Under the pieces are notes generated by a model. That model was not told the origin of the DNA. It was given only the letters and a program-made list of their open reading frames with translations, and made no database searches. The position numbers and the translations under genes were made by a program. Positions 24,701 to 36,795 of a DNA stretch of 64,000 nucleotides are shown piece by piece (the stretch's first letter is position 1; every line of letters begins with the position of its first letter). The stretch comes from Mytilus galloprovincialis. Taxonomy: Eukaryota > Mollusca > Bivalvia > Mytilida > Mytilidae. The stretch spans positions 37,724,321 to 37,788,320 of the forward strand of contig NC_134851.1 of NCBI RefSeq assembly GCF_965363235.1. Direction: 5' to 3'.

Positions 24701-27700
24701 GGACAGACCCTTTTCTGAGTGTACCAAGTTTTTAAGATATGACATTGTATTTATTACCTAGTTTTGGGTTTGTTGATTCTACAGGGTGATAAAATGCCTC
24801 AATCATTACAGCATTTTCTACTTCCAATATGGATAATAAGTCCGTCACAGCTTTACAAATTTCTTCAACATTTGCCACTTCGTGGAACGACACGCATCTA
24901 CTGCCATGCCACATAATACCAGAGGGTTTAACCACGATCTAGTAAAATAAATTATGATAATCTTGTATAAATACTGTATTAACTGATTGTTGTTTGTTTT
25001 ATGTCCAGTGGCAAATATGTCGTGCATGCTAAGTTCGGTGAATACTGTGAATTTTGGAAAGCATTAATTAATTGATATGTTCATTTAAATCTGAATTAAA
25101 AAAATTCAGTCATTAGAAATTCTCTAAAAATATATAAATTACCAGCTACATGTATCAACACTCATATGTGGTTTTTTTCTTTCAGTTCGTGATTTTTCCT
25201 TTTTATTTCACGTTCTATCAAAAATAGGAGTGACGACTAGTAAAGAGAGCGCTACGCTCCCTTTGCGTAAAAGAACTTTTGCAACAAATATTGGACTTTT
25301 AGGATCATTGGAAAATCCAGAAAGATCAAGGTTATGGAAAATGCATTATGATATCTAAAGTAAAACCTATCATTCACGAATACATTTTTTTTTTCCATTT
25401 GCATTCATAATTTAACAAAACAGTAAAACCTCACACAGCGTCGGATCTTGCTTGTATATTTTGTTTGTGTTAGGTAGTTAATTTTCTTCTGTGGTCTTTA
25501 TCGTAGAAAATGTTGCAATTTGTGGTAATTCAAGACAGGACTGATATCTTTAAAATTCTAAATATTCAGACAGTTTCTGTATTTAAACTTGAAAAAAGAA
25601 ATATTTCAAAACTTTTATCTGAAAATGAATGATAAGACTATGAGCATCACGTGACCCTTGAAAATCTGAATCATCACGAAGTTTTAAGTACATCGGTTGT
25701 CTGTGTTCAGTATATGCGTAATTGCTTAATAAAAGAGATAAAACATTATTCTGATGAAGGAGAAAGTTGAAAAAAAATACACCAGTAGATACCAGAAAAA
25801 AATCATTGCCTCAAATCAAAGTAGTTTACCTTTCCTATTGACTGAATATTTTCTAACTTCAGGAAATGCTTAACTTTGTCTACAATATTATTGTTTACAT
25901 CCTTTTTTCTTTCAACAACTATAACTTCAATATTTGCATCATTTGGGACATTGTATTCATACGCCGGTTTGTACACAACTGCTAGTGTTTCTGGGTAATG
26001 TACACCCGCTTCCGCCATCCATATACGAGTCAAAAGTTTATCGTCCACGTATTTGCACAGCTCAATAGAACTGGACATCGGGCAATCCAAATCCAACTCA
26101 ATATCCACACCATCGTTTCTTTGACCATCAGTACATGCACGTGTGAAGAAGTTCACAAAGTAGGTACACCGTCTAGGTTTCTCGAACACATCGATAAAGG
26201 AGGTTCCGGTACGATCAAAAACAATTGCCTTTTTAACAAAAAGCGAGTGTTGACCTTCACCTTTATTAGATTTATCCTTAATGAGCCAGGTAGGTGACAT
26301 CACCAGTAACATTTCGCCCGGACATTGTCGTCCACCTTCTAGCAATATCGCTAGACATTCCACTGGTGATGCCAAAACAACGATTGCAACTTCCGTATCC
26401 GGGTGGCATGTTCTCGGTTTCTGCGTTCTGTCGATAGTCTCGGGAAGATTGTTCTCAAACAAACTATATTGTAAAGCATTGTAGTAATCCTGGATGTGTA
26501 CGTCATCTTTCGTCAGTGAGACAGTTGAGTCGGGAGGTCCTAAATCTACGTTTGTGTTCCAGGCAGTATAACTACCTACTGTCGTCGTATATTCTTCCGC
26601 CTTCTTAGCAAGTTCCTCCTGCTTCCTAGTAATCTCGTCCTAAAATACAAAAGCAAGTGGCTTTAAATAACAATTATAAATGAAGCTGCCAGACTGAATT
26701 TCCTTGAGTTAAAAATACACAGAGAATTAATAAAGAGAATTAATAGAACTTATATATATATACAATTACTTCGTAAAAAGCTTCCATTTAAAAAAAAGAT
26801 GATTTTTCATGATTGCCTACTAGCGACCTTCAAACGGAAACGAAAAGATAAATGAAACGTCAAAAAAAGTAGAACAGATTCCCATTTCCGAACGCACATT
26901 ACAATGCATCTTAAAAATGTTTATCTAAGAAAAGTCAATGCATTTTTTTGTTTACTTAACTTAACAGAAATATGTGAAGATTTTGTATAGTATACTTAAT
27001 GTTTATTCAAGTAGGTATACTTGGCTTACTAGCATTTTATATATTTACAATGGATCAAATAACATTGACATGAACTTTCTATAAATATAAGTGTTTGCCA
27101 TGTAAAATGTATAATATTACATTTTAGAAAGTACGTGACATTTAAATTTATTTTTTTCACACAAATTTCTGTGAAAATGGATATATCATTTCATTATCAT
27201 ATTTATATGTTATACAATCGTTATCAATATTATATCATTAGTATTATTGATCACCATTGTAATTCAGGAAGTAAATAGGAATGTTTGCATTTGCATCAAG
27301 TAATGATTCTCCTCATGGTCTTTTTATTATGATATTTTTGTGATTACTTGATTACTTCACCGTTTTGTCGTGATTATTTGATTACAATAAAATTGAGAAT
27401 GGAAATGGGGAATGTGTCAAAGAGAAAACAACCCGACCAAATAAAAAAACAACAGCAGAAGGTCAACAACAGGTCTTCAATGTAGCGAGAAATTCCCGCA
27501 GCCGGAGGCGTCCTTCCGCTGGCCCCTAAACAAATATATACTAGTTTTATTTCATAATTACTTGATTATTTGATATTCCACGATTGTATTTTTGATTATT
27601 TGATAAAACTATTTAAAAAAAAATTTAACGTGATTATTTTGTCAAAAATTGTGATAATGTGATTACTTTGACACCCCATGAGGGGCCTCAGAACTGAAAG

Positions 27701-29878
27701 ATCTGGTATTTTAAACAATAAAAAGTGTGATATCTGTAATTGTACGATTAGCATCTCTGAAATAGTTTAAATATTTATCTTATAGAGCTCAGTATAGAGG
27801 CGATAGATACCAATGTGAAATTCACACTCCTATAAACTTGATTATCTTTTAAAAAGAGTCGACCTTTAAAGTCTGGTGTATTGGGGAGAGATATGCTTTG
27901 TTTAAAAAATATTGTGATTCTAAATTTCCTGAAAAGCCATTACTTGTTACGTAAAGGAGGTAAATGGTGCAAATTAAGGGAGGGGCACGTATTAATACAG
28001 CATTGAGTTTCAAAAATAAGTTGTGTCCTTGTATGCTTTTGAAACACAACAAAAACGGTATTTCATTTTGCTTAGTTTCTTTTGTATAACAAAGAAGATG
28101 TGGTATGATTGCCATTGCAATGAGACAACTCTCCACAAGAGACCAAAATGACACAGAAATTAACAACTATAGGTCACCGTACGGCCTTCAACAATGAGCA
28201 AATCCCATACCGCATAGTCAGCTATAAAAAGTTCCGAAATGACATTGTAAAACAATTCAAACGAGTATCCTATTCTGACATCGGACTCAGACTATGCGTT
28301 TTGCTGTGTGTTTCCTTATTCTACATAAGCCTAGAGGTACAAAATGTATAGGGGAGGGTTGAGAGTTCACAAAACATGTTTAACCGGCTGCATCGTTTGC
28401 GCCTGTCCCTATAGTCAGGAGCAACTACATGGCCTTTTTAGTCTTGCATGGGTTTTTTTTAATTTTTAATTAGTTCTTTTATAATGTTTTGTACATTTTT
28501 TTTATTAAGGGGCCAGATGAGGCCCAGTGGCCCACCTCCGGGTGCGGGGCTTTCTGTTTGCATTGATGTGTAATACCACAGAATCATGGTACGTCACAGC
28601 CAGTTGCATACGAAAATAGGTCGAAAACCCAAAATTTTCCCTAGAATTTTACAGTTTTGGATAATTAATCATACATTTCAATGCAGTAACATTTCTGGGT
28701 CACTCATAAACATATATATATATTGGTATTTCAAAGCACAATTACACACTTTTTTTATTTGGGGTTTCTATAGAATATTTTGGAAACTTGAGGTTACATG
28801 GTTTCTAAAGCTTGCACACAGTTAAAAAAAGGGGGGGTGATAATTTGATTGGATAACCGCAGTTATGGTCATTGGCGGATCCAGGGGGGCAGGTTCCGGG
28901 GGTTGGACCCCCCTTTTTTCAGGCCGCTCAATGCAATTGAATGGGGACATATAGTTGGACCCCCCCCCCTTTGTCCTGGGTTGGGACCCCCCTTTTAAAA
29001 TGGTTGGATCCACCCCTGATGGTTATTTTCTTAAATGCAATGAAATGCTATGTGAAATTTTTTCTTTAGTATTGGACAGGCCATGATAAAACTTTTGCCA
29101 AGTATTTCTTTATTTGAAACAAAGATCAATTATGCACAATTTTCTGAAAAGTGCAGACTAATATATATTAGGAATAATCAATGGTGGTATTGCACATTGA
29201 AGACCCATTGGTGGCCTTCGTCTGTTATCTGCTCTTAGACATATTTCACCATTTCCATACTCAATTTATAGAGTTTTTTTTCTTGGATAAACAGTTTGTT
29301 CGCTATAATTTTTCATTATGAAAATTTTACAAATCAGAGTAGTTCGTTTGATGAAAATAAAGTACAAACTGATTCAACTGAATTGAAGTCGACAAACACC
29401 CCTACCCTCCGACCCCCTCCCCCCTTCCCCCCTCCCACCACCACCACCATCCAAAAATGTATGTTCCATGCCTTGAATAACAATCATATGCCTATAATTA
29501 CAAATTAACAATTGTGTATAGAAAAAAGTTAGTATAATCTGTATACTTTAATATATACATGTAGATGTATTATCTGAGCTTATTATCTATGATGTTTTAA
29601 CATATTTAATAAATGATAATTATTATTATGCATTATGCATCATAATACTTCCGCATTCGCTTGCTTACCTGTAATTGTAAAGAATTATCCTCATCAGAAA
29701 TTAATTTCTCCGTTGAAACCGACATCATCAGCTGAGAATTTTGATAAGTTTGATAGAGATTTCTTCTTAAATACGCGTCATACTTTGATGTAAACATTGA
29801 CGGACGAATGGTAGCGTGTTGTAGGAGGGGAAACTCGACACTTGGCAGCAGACGGTAAAATTTCAGCAGACGAAACAT
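20538..29878 (-). CDS. CARNS1: carnosine synthase-like ATP-grasp ligase, paralogue 1 (six exons)
   Basis: Six exons on the minus strand: 29669-29878, 25830-26639, 24758-24938, 23054-23350, 22364-22626 and 20538-21788. Every junction is GT-AG and the summed frame is open for about 1,003 residues; the family is about 830-950 long in vertebrates. The amino half (exon 2) carries the segment around LLEGGRQCPGEMLLVMSPTW. The last exon holds the ATP-grasp domain: the ATP-binding lysine in VLKLEYGSSAVG (about residue 722), and metal-binding acidic residues in VFNVEMK and LIEINARMGG (about 847-863). Vertebrate carnosine synthase ligates beta-alanine and L-histidine using ATP (EC 6.3.2.11) in the cytosol. 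The substrate of this copy cannot be read from sequence. The start is uncertain: in-frame ATGs at 29953, 29878 and 29797. A second copy lies at 44660-49881. Confidence 0.88.
21905..22045 (-). repeat. dispersed family 3 copy in intron 5
   Basis: Contains 'ttttctcgctgtgttgaaga' and 'ttgtctctttgacatattcc'. It lies between exons 6 and 5 of the first CARNS1-like gene, with a short family 1 scrap ('tgtgttgaaggccc') at about 22050-22080. Confidence 0.55.
22364..22626 (-). CDS. CARNS1: CARNS1-like copy 1, exon 5
   Basis: 263 bases between an acceptor ending 'ctaatag' and a donor 'gtaagt'. It encodes DYVLGMVNGQMEPVGIEVN and a glycine-rich KTVLVIGAGGFSK strand-turn, resembling the nucleotide-binding-like start of a preATP-grasp domain. 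The same length and phase as 46516-46778. Confidence 0.9.
22677..22830. repeat. poly-T tract and dispersed family 2 fragment in intron 4
   Basis: A T-rich run at about 22677-22716 is followed by 'catgacgggtgtcacatgtg' and 'aagcaggagcaaacgag', a fragment of family 2 in reverse orientation. The T tract may be the complement of an element's A-tail. Confidence 0.45.
23054..23350 (-). CDS. CARNS1: CARNS1-like copy 1, exon 4
   Basis: 297 bases with acceptor 'ttttcag' and donor 'gtatgt'. Includes CRRIDDTPIATQMVCGIGLK and ends in a glycine-rich RGGVGAQTDLIG. Matches 47426-47722 in length and sequence. Confidence 0.9.
23995..24615. mobile_element. 0.62-kb MITE with 'gggcatacgatacagtt' TIRs in intron 3
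   Basis: The left end reads 'gggcatacgatacagtta' and the right end 'aactgtatcgtatgccc', inverted repeats of about 17 bases. The interior is AT-rich with no transposase frame. A GGGC start is common in PIF/Harbinger elements, whose target duplication is TWA. The flanks here ('ttaa' left, 'ctaag' right) do not give a clean 3-bp duplication, so the superfamily is open. Confidence 0.6.
24758..24938 (-). CDS. CARNS1: CARNS1-like copy 1, exon 3
   Basis: 181 bases coding IVVKPSGIMWHGSRCVSFHE and following residues. The VVKPSG motif is typical of an ATP-grasp-like lysine strand, suggesting that the amino half carries a second, possibly degenerate, ATP-grasp-like fold. Matches 48483-48663 exactly in length. 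Confidence 0.9.
25830..26639 (-). CDS. CARNS1: CARNS1-like copy 1, exon 2
   Basis: 810 bases, starting DEITRKQEEL in phase 0 after acceptor 'tattttag' and ending at donor 'gtaaac'. It codes the amino-terminal domain, with the segments TEVAIVVLASPVECLAILLE and CPMSSSIELCKYVDDKLLTR. It has the same length as 49072-49881. Confidence 0.9.
27330..27690. repeat. 'gattatttgatta' AT-rich repeat split by a family 3 copy
   Basis: Short motifs such as 'tgattatttgatta' recur on both sides of a well-preserved family 3 copy (about 27393-27540; 'gagaatggaaatggggaatg', 'gccggaggcgtccttccgct'). The family 3 element appears to have inserted into the AT-rich repeat. It lies in the long first intron of the CARNS1-like gene. 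Confidence 0.5.
28085..28490 (+). repeat. dispersed family 1, well-preserved copy plus tail
   Basis: Starts 'aagaagatgtggtatgattg' and continues 'gagacaactctccacaagag', 'aactataggtcaccgtacgg' and 'ccttcaacaatgagcaaa'. A tail fragment in the other orientation ('ggggagggttgagagttcac') is at about 28330-28480. A short fragment with 'ggcccacctccgggtgcggg' at 28500-28570 is a family 3 head. Confidence 0.7.
28870..29015. repeat. 'ggcggatccag' foldback repeat
   Basis: Begins 'ttggcggatccagggggg' and ends 'ttggatccacccctgat', so the ends are inverted copies. The interior contains 'ttgggacccccctttt' and 'tcaatgcaattgaatgggga'. Further copies are at 46236-46312, 48300-48446, 50762-50932, 53350-53510 and 61478-61615. 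It is a short MITE-like element dispersed in many molluscs. Confidence 0.65.
29170..29275 (-). repeat. dispersed family 3 copy
   Basis: Landmark 'cattgaagacccattggtgg' with 'cttagacatatttcaccatt'. A C-rich low-complexity patch ('ccccctccccccttcccccc') follows at about 29400-29450. From 29.95 to 31.7 kb I recognise nothing; the sequence is AT-rich 5' flank of the minus-strand gene. Confidence 0.5.
29669..29878 (-). CDS. CARNS1: CARNS1-like copy 1, first coding exon
   Basis: The frame beginning MFRLLKFYRLLPSVEFPLLQ ends ...DNSLQLQ at a strong donor 'cag|gtaagc', in phase 0, which is the phase needed by the next exon at 26639. An upstream in-frame ATG at 29953 and a downstream one at 29797 are alternatives. 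The intron to exon 2 is about 3.0 kb and holds repeats. There is no sequence relative near copy 2. Confidence 0.6.
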
Positions 29879-31714
29879 ATTGAAGTCGTGTTGTTCAATT
29901 ATTTTCAAATATTTGTTTAATTTTGATTTATAATTAAGTTTTATCATTATCATTGTTTTAGTTTGATAAAATTATCCAATTGTTTATTTTTTTTGCATCA
30001 TGATTTTTTTAAATTATATTATCTTTTTATGCACAAATTATATTGGACTCTTATGTCATCTATTGTTTATTGCGTTCTGCTTTGTTTGCATGGTTCTTTT
30101 ACACCTAAACTTATGAATTAGAATAACTTGGACTTTTTTGAGAAATATAGACTAGTATTATTGCTGAAAAAAAAACCAGATCTGATTTCTTTTTAAAAAA
30201 AAAAGCACGGTAACTTTTTCTCAAATATTTGTTTTGTCAAATTTAAATATGCCATATATATCAAAGCTCTGATGTATACCATGTCCAGTTTGGATATAAT
30301 TATACATTAATTATCAGCTTTTCGAAATTTTTAATTGTTTTTAATTTTACATTTTCAAATATATTTGCCTCCAGCATCGCTGTAGATACATTAATTGTAG
30401 AAATTAGCACCTGGACACAGTGAAATTATTATACGCTTTAACTTTTAGTTTTCAATTAAAAAAAAGTAGTCTGGATTTCATAGAAATCGATTTTGGCAAA
30501 AACGCGGACCTCGAAGAGGACCCTAAATAAACTGTGACGTAACAATTAATTTCAAACAAGGAAGCGGGATAACCGTGAGAGTATATATACATGACATACA
30601 TTTGTACAATACAAATATTTGAGCTACATATAGTCCTGTTGATAGTATGTAGTAGTTAACTGATTAGATTATAAACATGTATGTTTCAAACTTAGGAAAA
30701 TTGACTGCATATCGCCATCTTTGATTGTAAAATCGTAGTAAACAATCGGTCTAGTTTTTTTTACTTAAATCTGCAAATTTTATGGCAGATTGGCAATAAA
30801 ATTGGGAAACTGTTTATTTAGATAGAGAAAAAAGTGATTTATTGCATTATTGTAACTGTTCATGTTTAGGTACATTGTACATGTAACTATATAAAATATT
30901 TGTTTTCAGTCGGATCAAATTTTCAACTTATAACCTTGAAAAGGAGAAAAGCAGTCCATTTTTTAAAATTTTATATAAAGTATGTTTATTTTTCCTTTGT
31001 AGCAAGAAAACAAGATCGTAGACGAACTTTTTTGTTTCTCTTTCCCTTCTAATATCTTCTGCCACATTTTATTTCAAAATTTTATCTCATAGATTTCTTT
31101 TATGCACGAAGAGGTGTTTTTCATGAATAATCTTCCCCAAATTGAGCTCGATTTGTAGCTTACAATAAATTATATGTTGACCAATACTTTTTATTATAAA
31201 GCATGGTTATTTAATCAACATTTTGGCGAATTATTTATCTATATGACGATCTTTCTGAGGAAAATATTTACCGACAATCCAAAAGAAACCTGAAATTACC
31301 AAAGTCGGAACGCAACTTCAACGAGACGCAGGTCCCTTGTGGTCACTATTGGTCATTATTATTGTGTTTTGTGGACTTGTCATGTATATATATATTGGCT
31401 ATTTCATCCGGTTTAATATAGAGTCGGTGACCTGGAATGTATCTTTCCGTGCATGCATCAGGTCATCTAAATAAAGAAAACATGAAATTGATTTGGCCGC
31501 CGAAAATGTATCTGGATACAGAATCCCAACGGCTATTGCAGTTCAACCTGTCTTCAAATCAGTCAAGGTCTTCGCGAGGTGCATGCATAGTACAATGTAT
31601 AATCAGAGTCAAAATGGTGTATCTGGGAATAAGGGTGACAAGAACTACTGCGAACTGTTACTTTGTGGAGTACAGGTAGTCTGGTCAAAATCCAACTAAG
31701 CGCGTCGATCTAGT

Positions 31715-31945
31715 AAAAAGCAGGTTTTGTATTCTAATGAACAACATATCAAAATTTAAAATCACAAAAATACTAAACTTCGAGGAAAATTCCAAACGGA
31801 AATTCCTAATTAAATGGCAAAATCAAAATATCAAACACATTAAATGAATGGATAACAACTGTCATATTCCTGACTTGGTACAGGCATTTTATGATGTAGA
31901 AAATGGTGGATTGAACCTGGTTTTATAGCTAGCTAAACCTCTCAT
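31715..31945 (-). repeat. dispersed family 4 copy
   Basis: Contains 'aacaactgtcatattcctga' and 'aatggtggattgaacctggt', the reverse of the copy at 17580-17825. Between here and 33.1 kb only a family 3 copy (about 32805-32925, 'gagacaacaacccgaccaaa') and unremarkable AT-rich sequence were seen. Confidence 0.55.
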
Positions 31946-33124
31946 CCCCCGTCAAGGGGATACACGTATATCTCTCAGAGTGGATGATGAAAATCTTTGC
32001 AGCCTCATATGGTTATACAGCATGATGAGATGTACCTATTAGGTAGATATCAGGTCATGATATCCTTAAAAACAACGAAAAGAAGGGGGCATGTTGAAAA
32101 TTACCAATAAAAGAGAAATAACTTATAAAGGGGATGATGAAATCCTAAACATGGTCATTTGGTACATTACTTCATGATGAGGTCTAGCGATGGTCCTTTT
32201 TTGGTCTTCATTACAAGAGGAGAACATGTAAAAAAAATGTTGGAAGAAAAAAAAAAGTAAAAAAAAGAAAAAAATTACATTACAAAACAATAAGGTCTTT
32301 CCTCACGTAGAGGGAAGACCTTTAAAACAGGTCATTCAGCGATTCATATTGTCATACAAAAGCAGTATAAATGTATCAATTTGATGACAGAACGAGAACA
32401 CTTTTCCTGTTTTAACAAAAGAAATTGCTCTTTTTATTACGAGAGAAAAGATTTGTTTTCATGTAAATGTAAATATGACGAAGTCATCTTTTATCATTTG
32501 GGCTGACGCCCCTCATATACGAAAAGCCTACAGGTAATAAGTACTAGTACACGCGTCAAAGTTCAAATTGGGTTAAACTTTTGCTGAACCCGTATTTAAT
32601 TTATCAATTATATAATCCTATGCATTTTCCAATCCATATCATAAAGCTAATGATGTGCTGGCTGTTTGGTGTTGCTATCCAGCTATTTCCTGTCAGTATA
32701 CTGACATCTGATATGAATGCAATCCTGTTACTCATTTTGCCGTATGTAAACCTAACCTTGACCATTCTCATGCAGGAAGGTGCATGGCTAATAGTCTTAT
32801 AATTAAGAATTGAAATATGAAAATATGTCAAGGAGACAACAACCCGACCAAAGAGCAGAAAACAGCCTGTCAACAATGGGTCTTAAAAGCAGCGAGAAAA
32901 TCCCGCACCCGGAAAAGTTAAGTTTACCTTTAATTACAAAAAATGTCTTTATATAATATTACAGATCTCTCATTTAGATTTTATTGTCGCTGTTTTAACA
33001 AAAAACATTTGACGTGGTAATATGGTAATGATAGTTCCCAGGTAATACAGGATTTTATTAATTAACTGGAGCTTATTTGACTAAATACGAGTAAAACTGC
33101 CAAATCGATAATTTTGTCCTATAA

Positions 33125-33160
33125 GGCCAATACGGATTTTCGGATTTTTCCGTATTGGCC
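33125..33160. promoter_or_regulatory. 12-bp-arm hairpin upstream of the recombinase gene
   Basis: 'ggccaatacgga' at 33125-33136 and its exact complement 'tccgtattggcc' at 33149-33160 are separated by 12 bases. It lies about 107 bases before the ATG at 33267. It could be part of the element's 5' end or untranslated leader. No function is shown. Confidence 0.35.
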
Positions 33161-33266
33161 CGGGTTTAGCAAGCCCAATATTAGCATATTCGATTAGCTC
33201 TAGACTAATCGGTTGAAATCCCGATAACTCTAGAGAACTACGGCTAGTGTCGTCTGACAGGAGAAA

Positions 33267-35744
33267 ATGACAACAAAACGATGGAGCAATAGCTCTATAA
33301 AAAATATAGATGATGCGATGGATGCGTTAGTTGAAGACTATATATATTTTCACTACGACGATTTATCTAATAGGGAGGCAGAGTACATCAAGAGAAATCT
33401 CGCGGATGTCAATGGGGAAGGAAATTTGATTCTGGAAGAAGTTGATTCAGCGAATTTCAACTTCCCAAATGAAATTCTGCAGGACATTGAAAATGCACAG
33501 AATCATGAGATTGACGAATCAGACAAAGAAAATAGCTCGAGTAGCAAGAGGTTTCGCTCTGTCACTGATGAAGACACTGACTCTTTTCTAGCTTTAAGTG
33601 TTAACAAGAACACAAAAACTAAAACAAAGAGTGACTTGAAAGTGATGCTGGATTTTTTCATATCTGTTGGAGAAATGCGTGATTCAGTGGAAATACCTGC
33701 CAAAGACTTGGACAGTCTGTTATCAAGATTTTTTCTTGGAGTCCTGAAGAAAAATGGTGACGAATATGAGCCTGACTCTTTATCCTCTATGTTCAACAGC
33801 TTGGATAGACATTTGAAGGACTCAAAAAGTAGTATAAGGTACGATTATTTTCATGTAGATTATTTGATATCTGTGAGACATGTAACTCCCTTGTCTTGAT
33901 ATAGCATGATAGCCTTTGCATTATTCTGTCAAGCATTATGACTCGAATATTCAGTGCCAATATTTTAATTTTAGCCTTGTGTCATTTTTTTTGGTAAAAA
34001 CTATATATATCATCTGGGTCAATGTGGTTTTGATGATCTTAAGCTTGTGTACAATGAATATTCCTTGGTTTCTCTTTGCTATAAGTATAAAACATGTACA
34101 TACAAAAATTACATGTCAGATATTATGCATATCTTTTCTTTAATGTTTCAGTATTAAAAAGGATCCTGAGTTCAACCACACAAGACGGGTATTAGAAGCG
34201 AAGCGAAAGGCATTAAAGTCATTGGGCAAGGGCAGTAAGCCAAACAGAGCTGAACCTTTGACGACTGAGGAAATCCAAATCTTGAGGGAGAAAGGCGTTA
34301 TTGGAACACGTAAGTTTAAAAAAAATGTTGTATTCCAGCGTGTCAGTCAGTAACTTTTAATTAAACATTTTTCTAACCTTGTGGCAAACAAATTATTTTA
34401 TTTCCTTGTCGCCCTCTATCCATCCCTGATTATTAAATGGTTGTTCTAATAAAAAATGTTTAAAATACACATAAGGTCTTGAACAATGAGAGTGTCTCCA
34501 GAGGTCTTTTGCATTTTGATACAGTATTTGTCCTTTAAATACTATTTTAAGTTGGATATTTACATTAAGATACATGTATTTTAGTTAAGTTCTTTTTTTT
34601 TTCTTTTTCCAGAAAACCCTGATGCATTACTGAATGCTGTGTTTTTAAATAATGCAACATACTTTGGTCTACGAGGTCGACAAGACCATGTTAACATGAC
34701 ATGGGGAGATGTCAAGTTAAAAGCTACATCTGATGGAAAGGAGTATTTGGAATTTAATGGTGAGATTATGTTATGATTTCCATCATTTAAATAGTTGATA
34801 TTTTAAATCTTTTAGAAATCACAGAATATATACTTCTGTGGATAATGGATGTACATGTACAACAGTCCTGACAAAAGTTGGTAATTTGTGCTTTTAAGGA
34901 TATTAACCATTGTTTTATATTTATCAAAACAAATCTTATTTACTATGCAATACATGTTTTTTGTTATATAAAAGTGAAAGTTTTGTACAGACAGGAAGGA
35001 TAATTCTTCTTTAAATATTGACATAAGCATACTTTTTTCAGAAAGAAGCACCAAAACCCGTAGTGGAGCAAAAAGCAGGGATTTCCGGGATATTACGCCA
35101 AAGATTTTCGGGGAAGGAGGAAGTAATTGCCCTATTCATGTTTACAAGGAATACAAACGGCATAGACCTCAAGACACATTAACTGATGAACATAGATTTT
35201 ATTTGAGGCCTTTAGATAATAAACATGAGGAAATATGGTACACTCGCCAAACCTTGGCAAAGATAAATTAGGTAAAATGGTAAAAAATATGGCAGAAAAA
35301 GGAGATCTTCAAGGAAGAAAGGTTAATCATTCGGGACGTAAAACTTTTGCTACCACACTACTTCAAAATGGTAGACCTGCCAATGAAGTTGCTCAATTAG
35401 GAGGCTGGAAAGGCATTAGTACCTTAACTCATTATTCAGTACCGTCTATTGAACAACAGCAACAAGCTTCTCACACAATATCTAAGGTCATGTTGCCGAA
35501 CTCAGATTTACAGACGACATCAGATTCAGAGGAACCTTGTGAACTTTCAAACTCAAATACATTAGTTCATAATAATTTAAATGCAAATGTATCAAATACA
35601 AATAATCAAACTGCTAACAAACATGACAACCCAATGGCCATGTTTGCAGGGGGGGGGGGGAATTACACTGTAAAAAAATTTGGGCCCATAATTTTAAAGG
35701 AAGAAAGTAGTGATTTGGTCCAGCTGAATTTTTTTTTAAATTAG
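33267..35744 (+). pseudogene. Crypton-type tyrosine recombinase (DUF3504 family), four exons, one frameshift
   Basis: Exons are 33267-33838, 34152-34310, 34613-34759 and 35042-35744, with GT-AG introns in matching phase. The first exon has a charged, low-complexity amino end, then the DUF3504-type start (DFFISVGEMRDSVEIPAKDL). Exon 3 carries the first catalytic arginine in YFGLRGRQDHVNMTWGDV. Exon 4 holds the second arginine in VNHSGRKTF (H-x-x-R), then GGWKG, where tryptophan replaces histidine as is usual in some recombinases, and the nucleophile tyrosine in LTHYS. Reading frame shifts by one base at about 35240-35262: the upstream frame stops (TAG) soon after EEIWYTRQ, while the downstream frame starts within LGKDKLGKM. 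So this is either a recent pseudogene or a sequencing or assembly error. The family descends from Crypton DNA transposons and cuts DNA through a covalent tyrosine intermediate. A G-run at about 35648-35659 is another weak spot. Confidence 0.8.
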
Positions 35745-35759
35745 CACTTCAGAAGCTGT

Positions 35760-36640
35760 CAAAAGATTTCAAGACGCCCTAAACATAAAATTGTCCATAT
35801 TTTGAGTTAGAGGCGATGAAGTTTTCTATAATGTTGATATAATGTGTCCCAAAAGTAGTACAACACACTGTCAAAGTTTCTTTGAGAAAGCGCAGGTGTG
35901 ATTTTTTTTATTTTCATTTATGTTCTAAAAGAAATGCACTACAAAATAATTGTGGTCTCGGACCATATTACCTTAGTTTAGTCACACCCCCGCTCGCATG
36001 AAAATGTTAACCTTGACAATGAACTTTACTATGAGGTAAGGTTCAGATGGTACCCACCAGACTGATATGTACCCCTTATAATCATATCAAACACTTTAAA
36101 TACTTGACCTTATGGTTAAAATATCTGAAAAACGTAACTGATCACGCAACTTTAACCTTAATCCCAGATCCTTAAATGAGGTCAAGGTCAGGTATACCCT
36201 GCCTTATAGCGAATCTCATTGGCAATCATATTGCACTTTTTTTTTCTAGACTTTACCAGTGACACATATACCAAATATAGTTATCACATTATTCATTATA
36301 ATTGGGACATTCGCAAAACAAACAAAAAACAAATTATTTTTAAGCAGCGAAAATGAGATCAAGGACAACAGACATATGACAGACGGAAACTTCGTTGAAC
36401 ATGTATAAGATACATTTATCAAACATGTCCATATCATCTTCTCCTCTGGCATGTATTACTTATTTTCTAATAATTTATGCCACTCGACACAAAATAAAAC
36501 ACACAAAGTCACCAAAATAAGACAACTACAGCTCGTGATCAAACAGAGTTGGGAAAATCTTAAATCGTGCCAAATTCTTAATCAACAGAGTGGAGTCTTA
36601 TCTCCTATATGTTGTTTCAAGGAAAAGCTGTAGGGTTAAC
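35760..36640. other. no gene recognised
   Basis: Flank of the recombinase gene. Both strands have only short chance frames, and no repeat copy was identified here. It may contain the 3' untranslated region of the recombinase gene. Confidence 0.3.
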
Positions 36641-36795
36641 GAAAACGAACGGACAATGCCATTGAAAAAGACCAACATAACAAACTATAGAAAACTAAAG
36701 AAAGAGCAACACGAACCCCACCAAAAAACCGGGATTGTTCTCAAGTGTCGCAGAAGGGAAAGCAGGTCCTGCTCCATCGTGTATAAGACAGTACA
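36640..36795 (+). repeat. dispersed family 2 copy
   Basis: Landmarks are 'aatgccattgaaaaagacca', 'agcaacacgaaccccaccaa' and 'gaagggaaagcaggtcctgc'. It has the same orientation as the copy interrupted by the minisatellite about 0.5 kb downstream. Confidence 0.65.
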
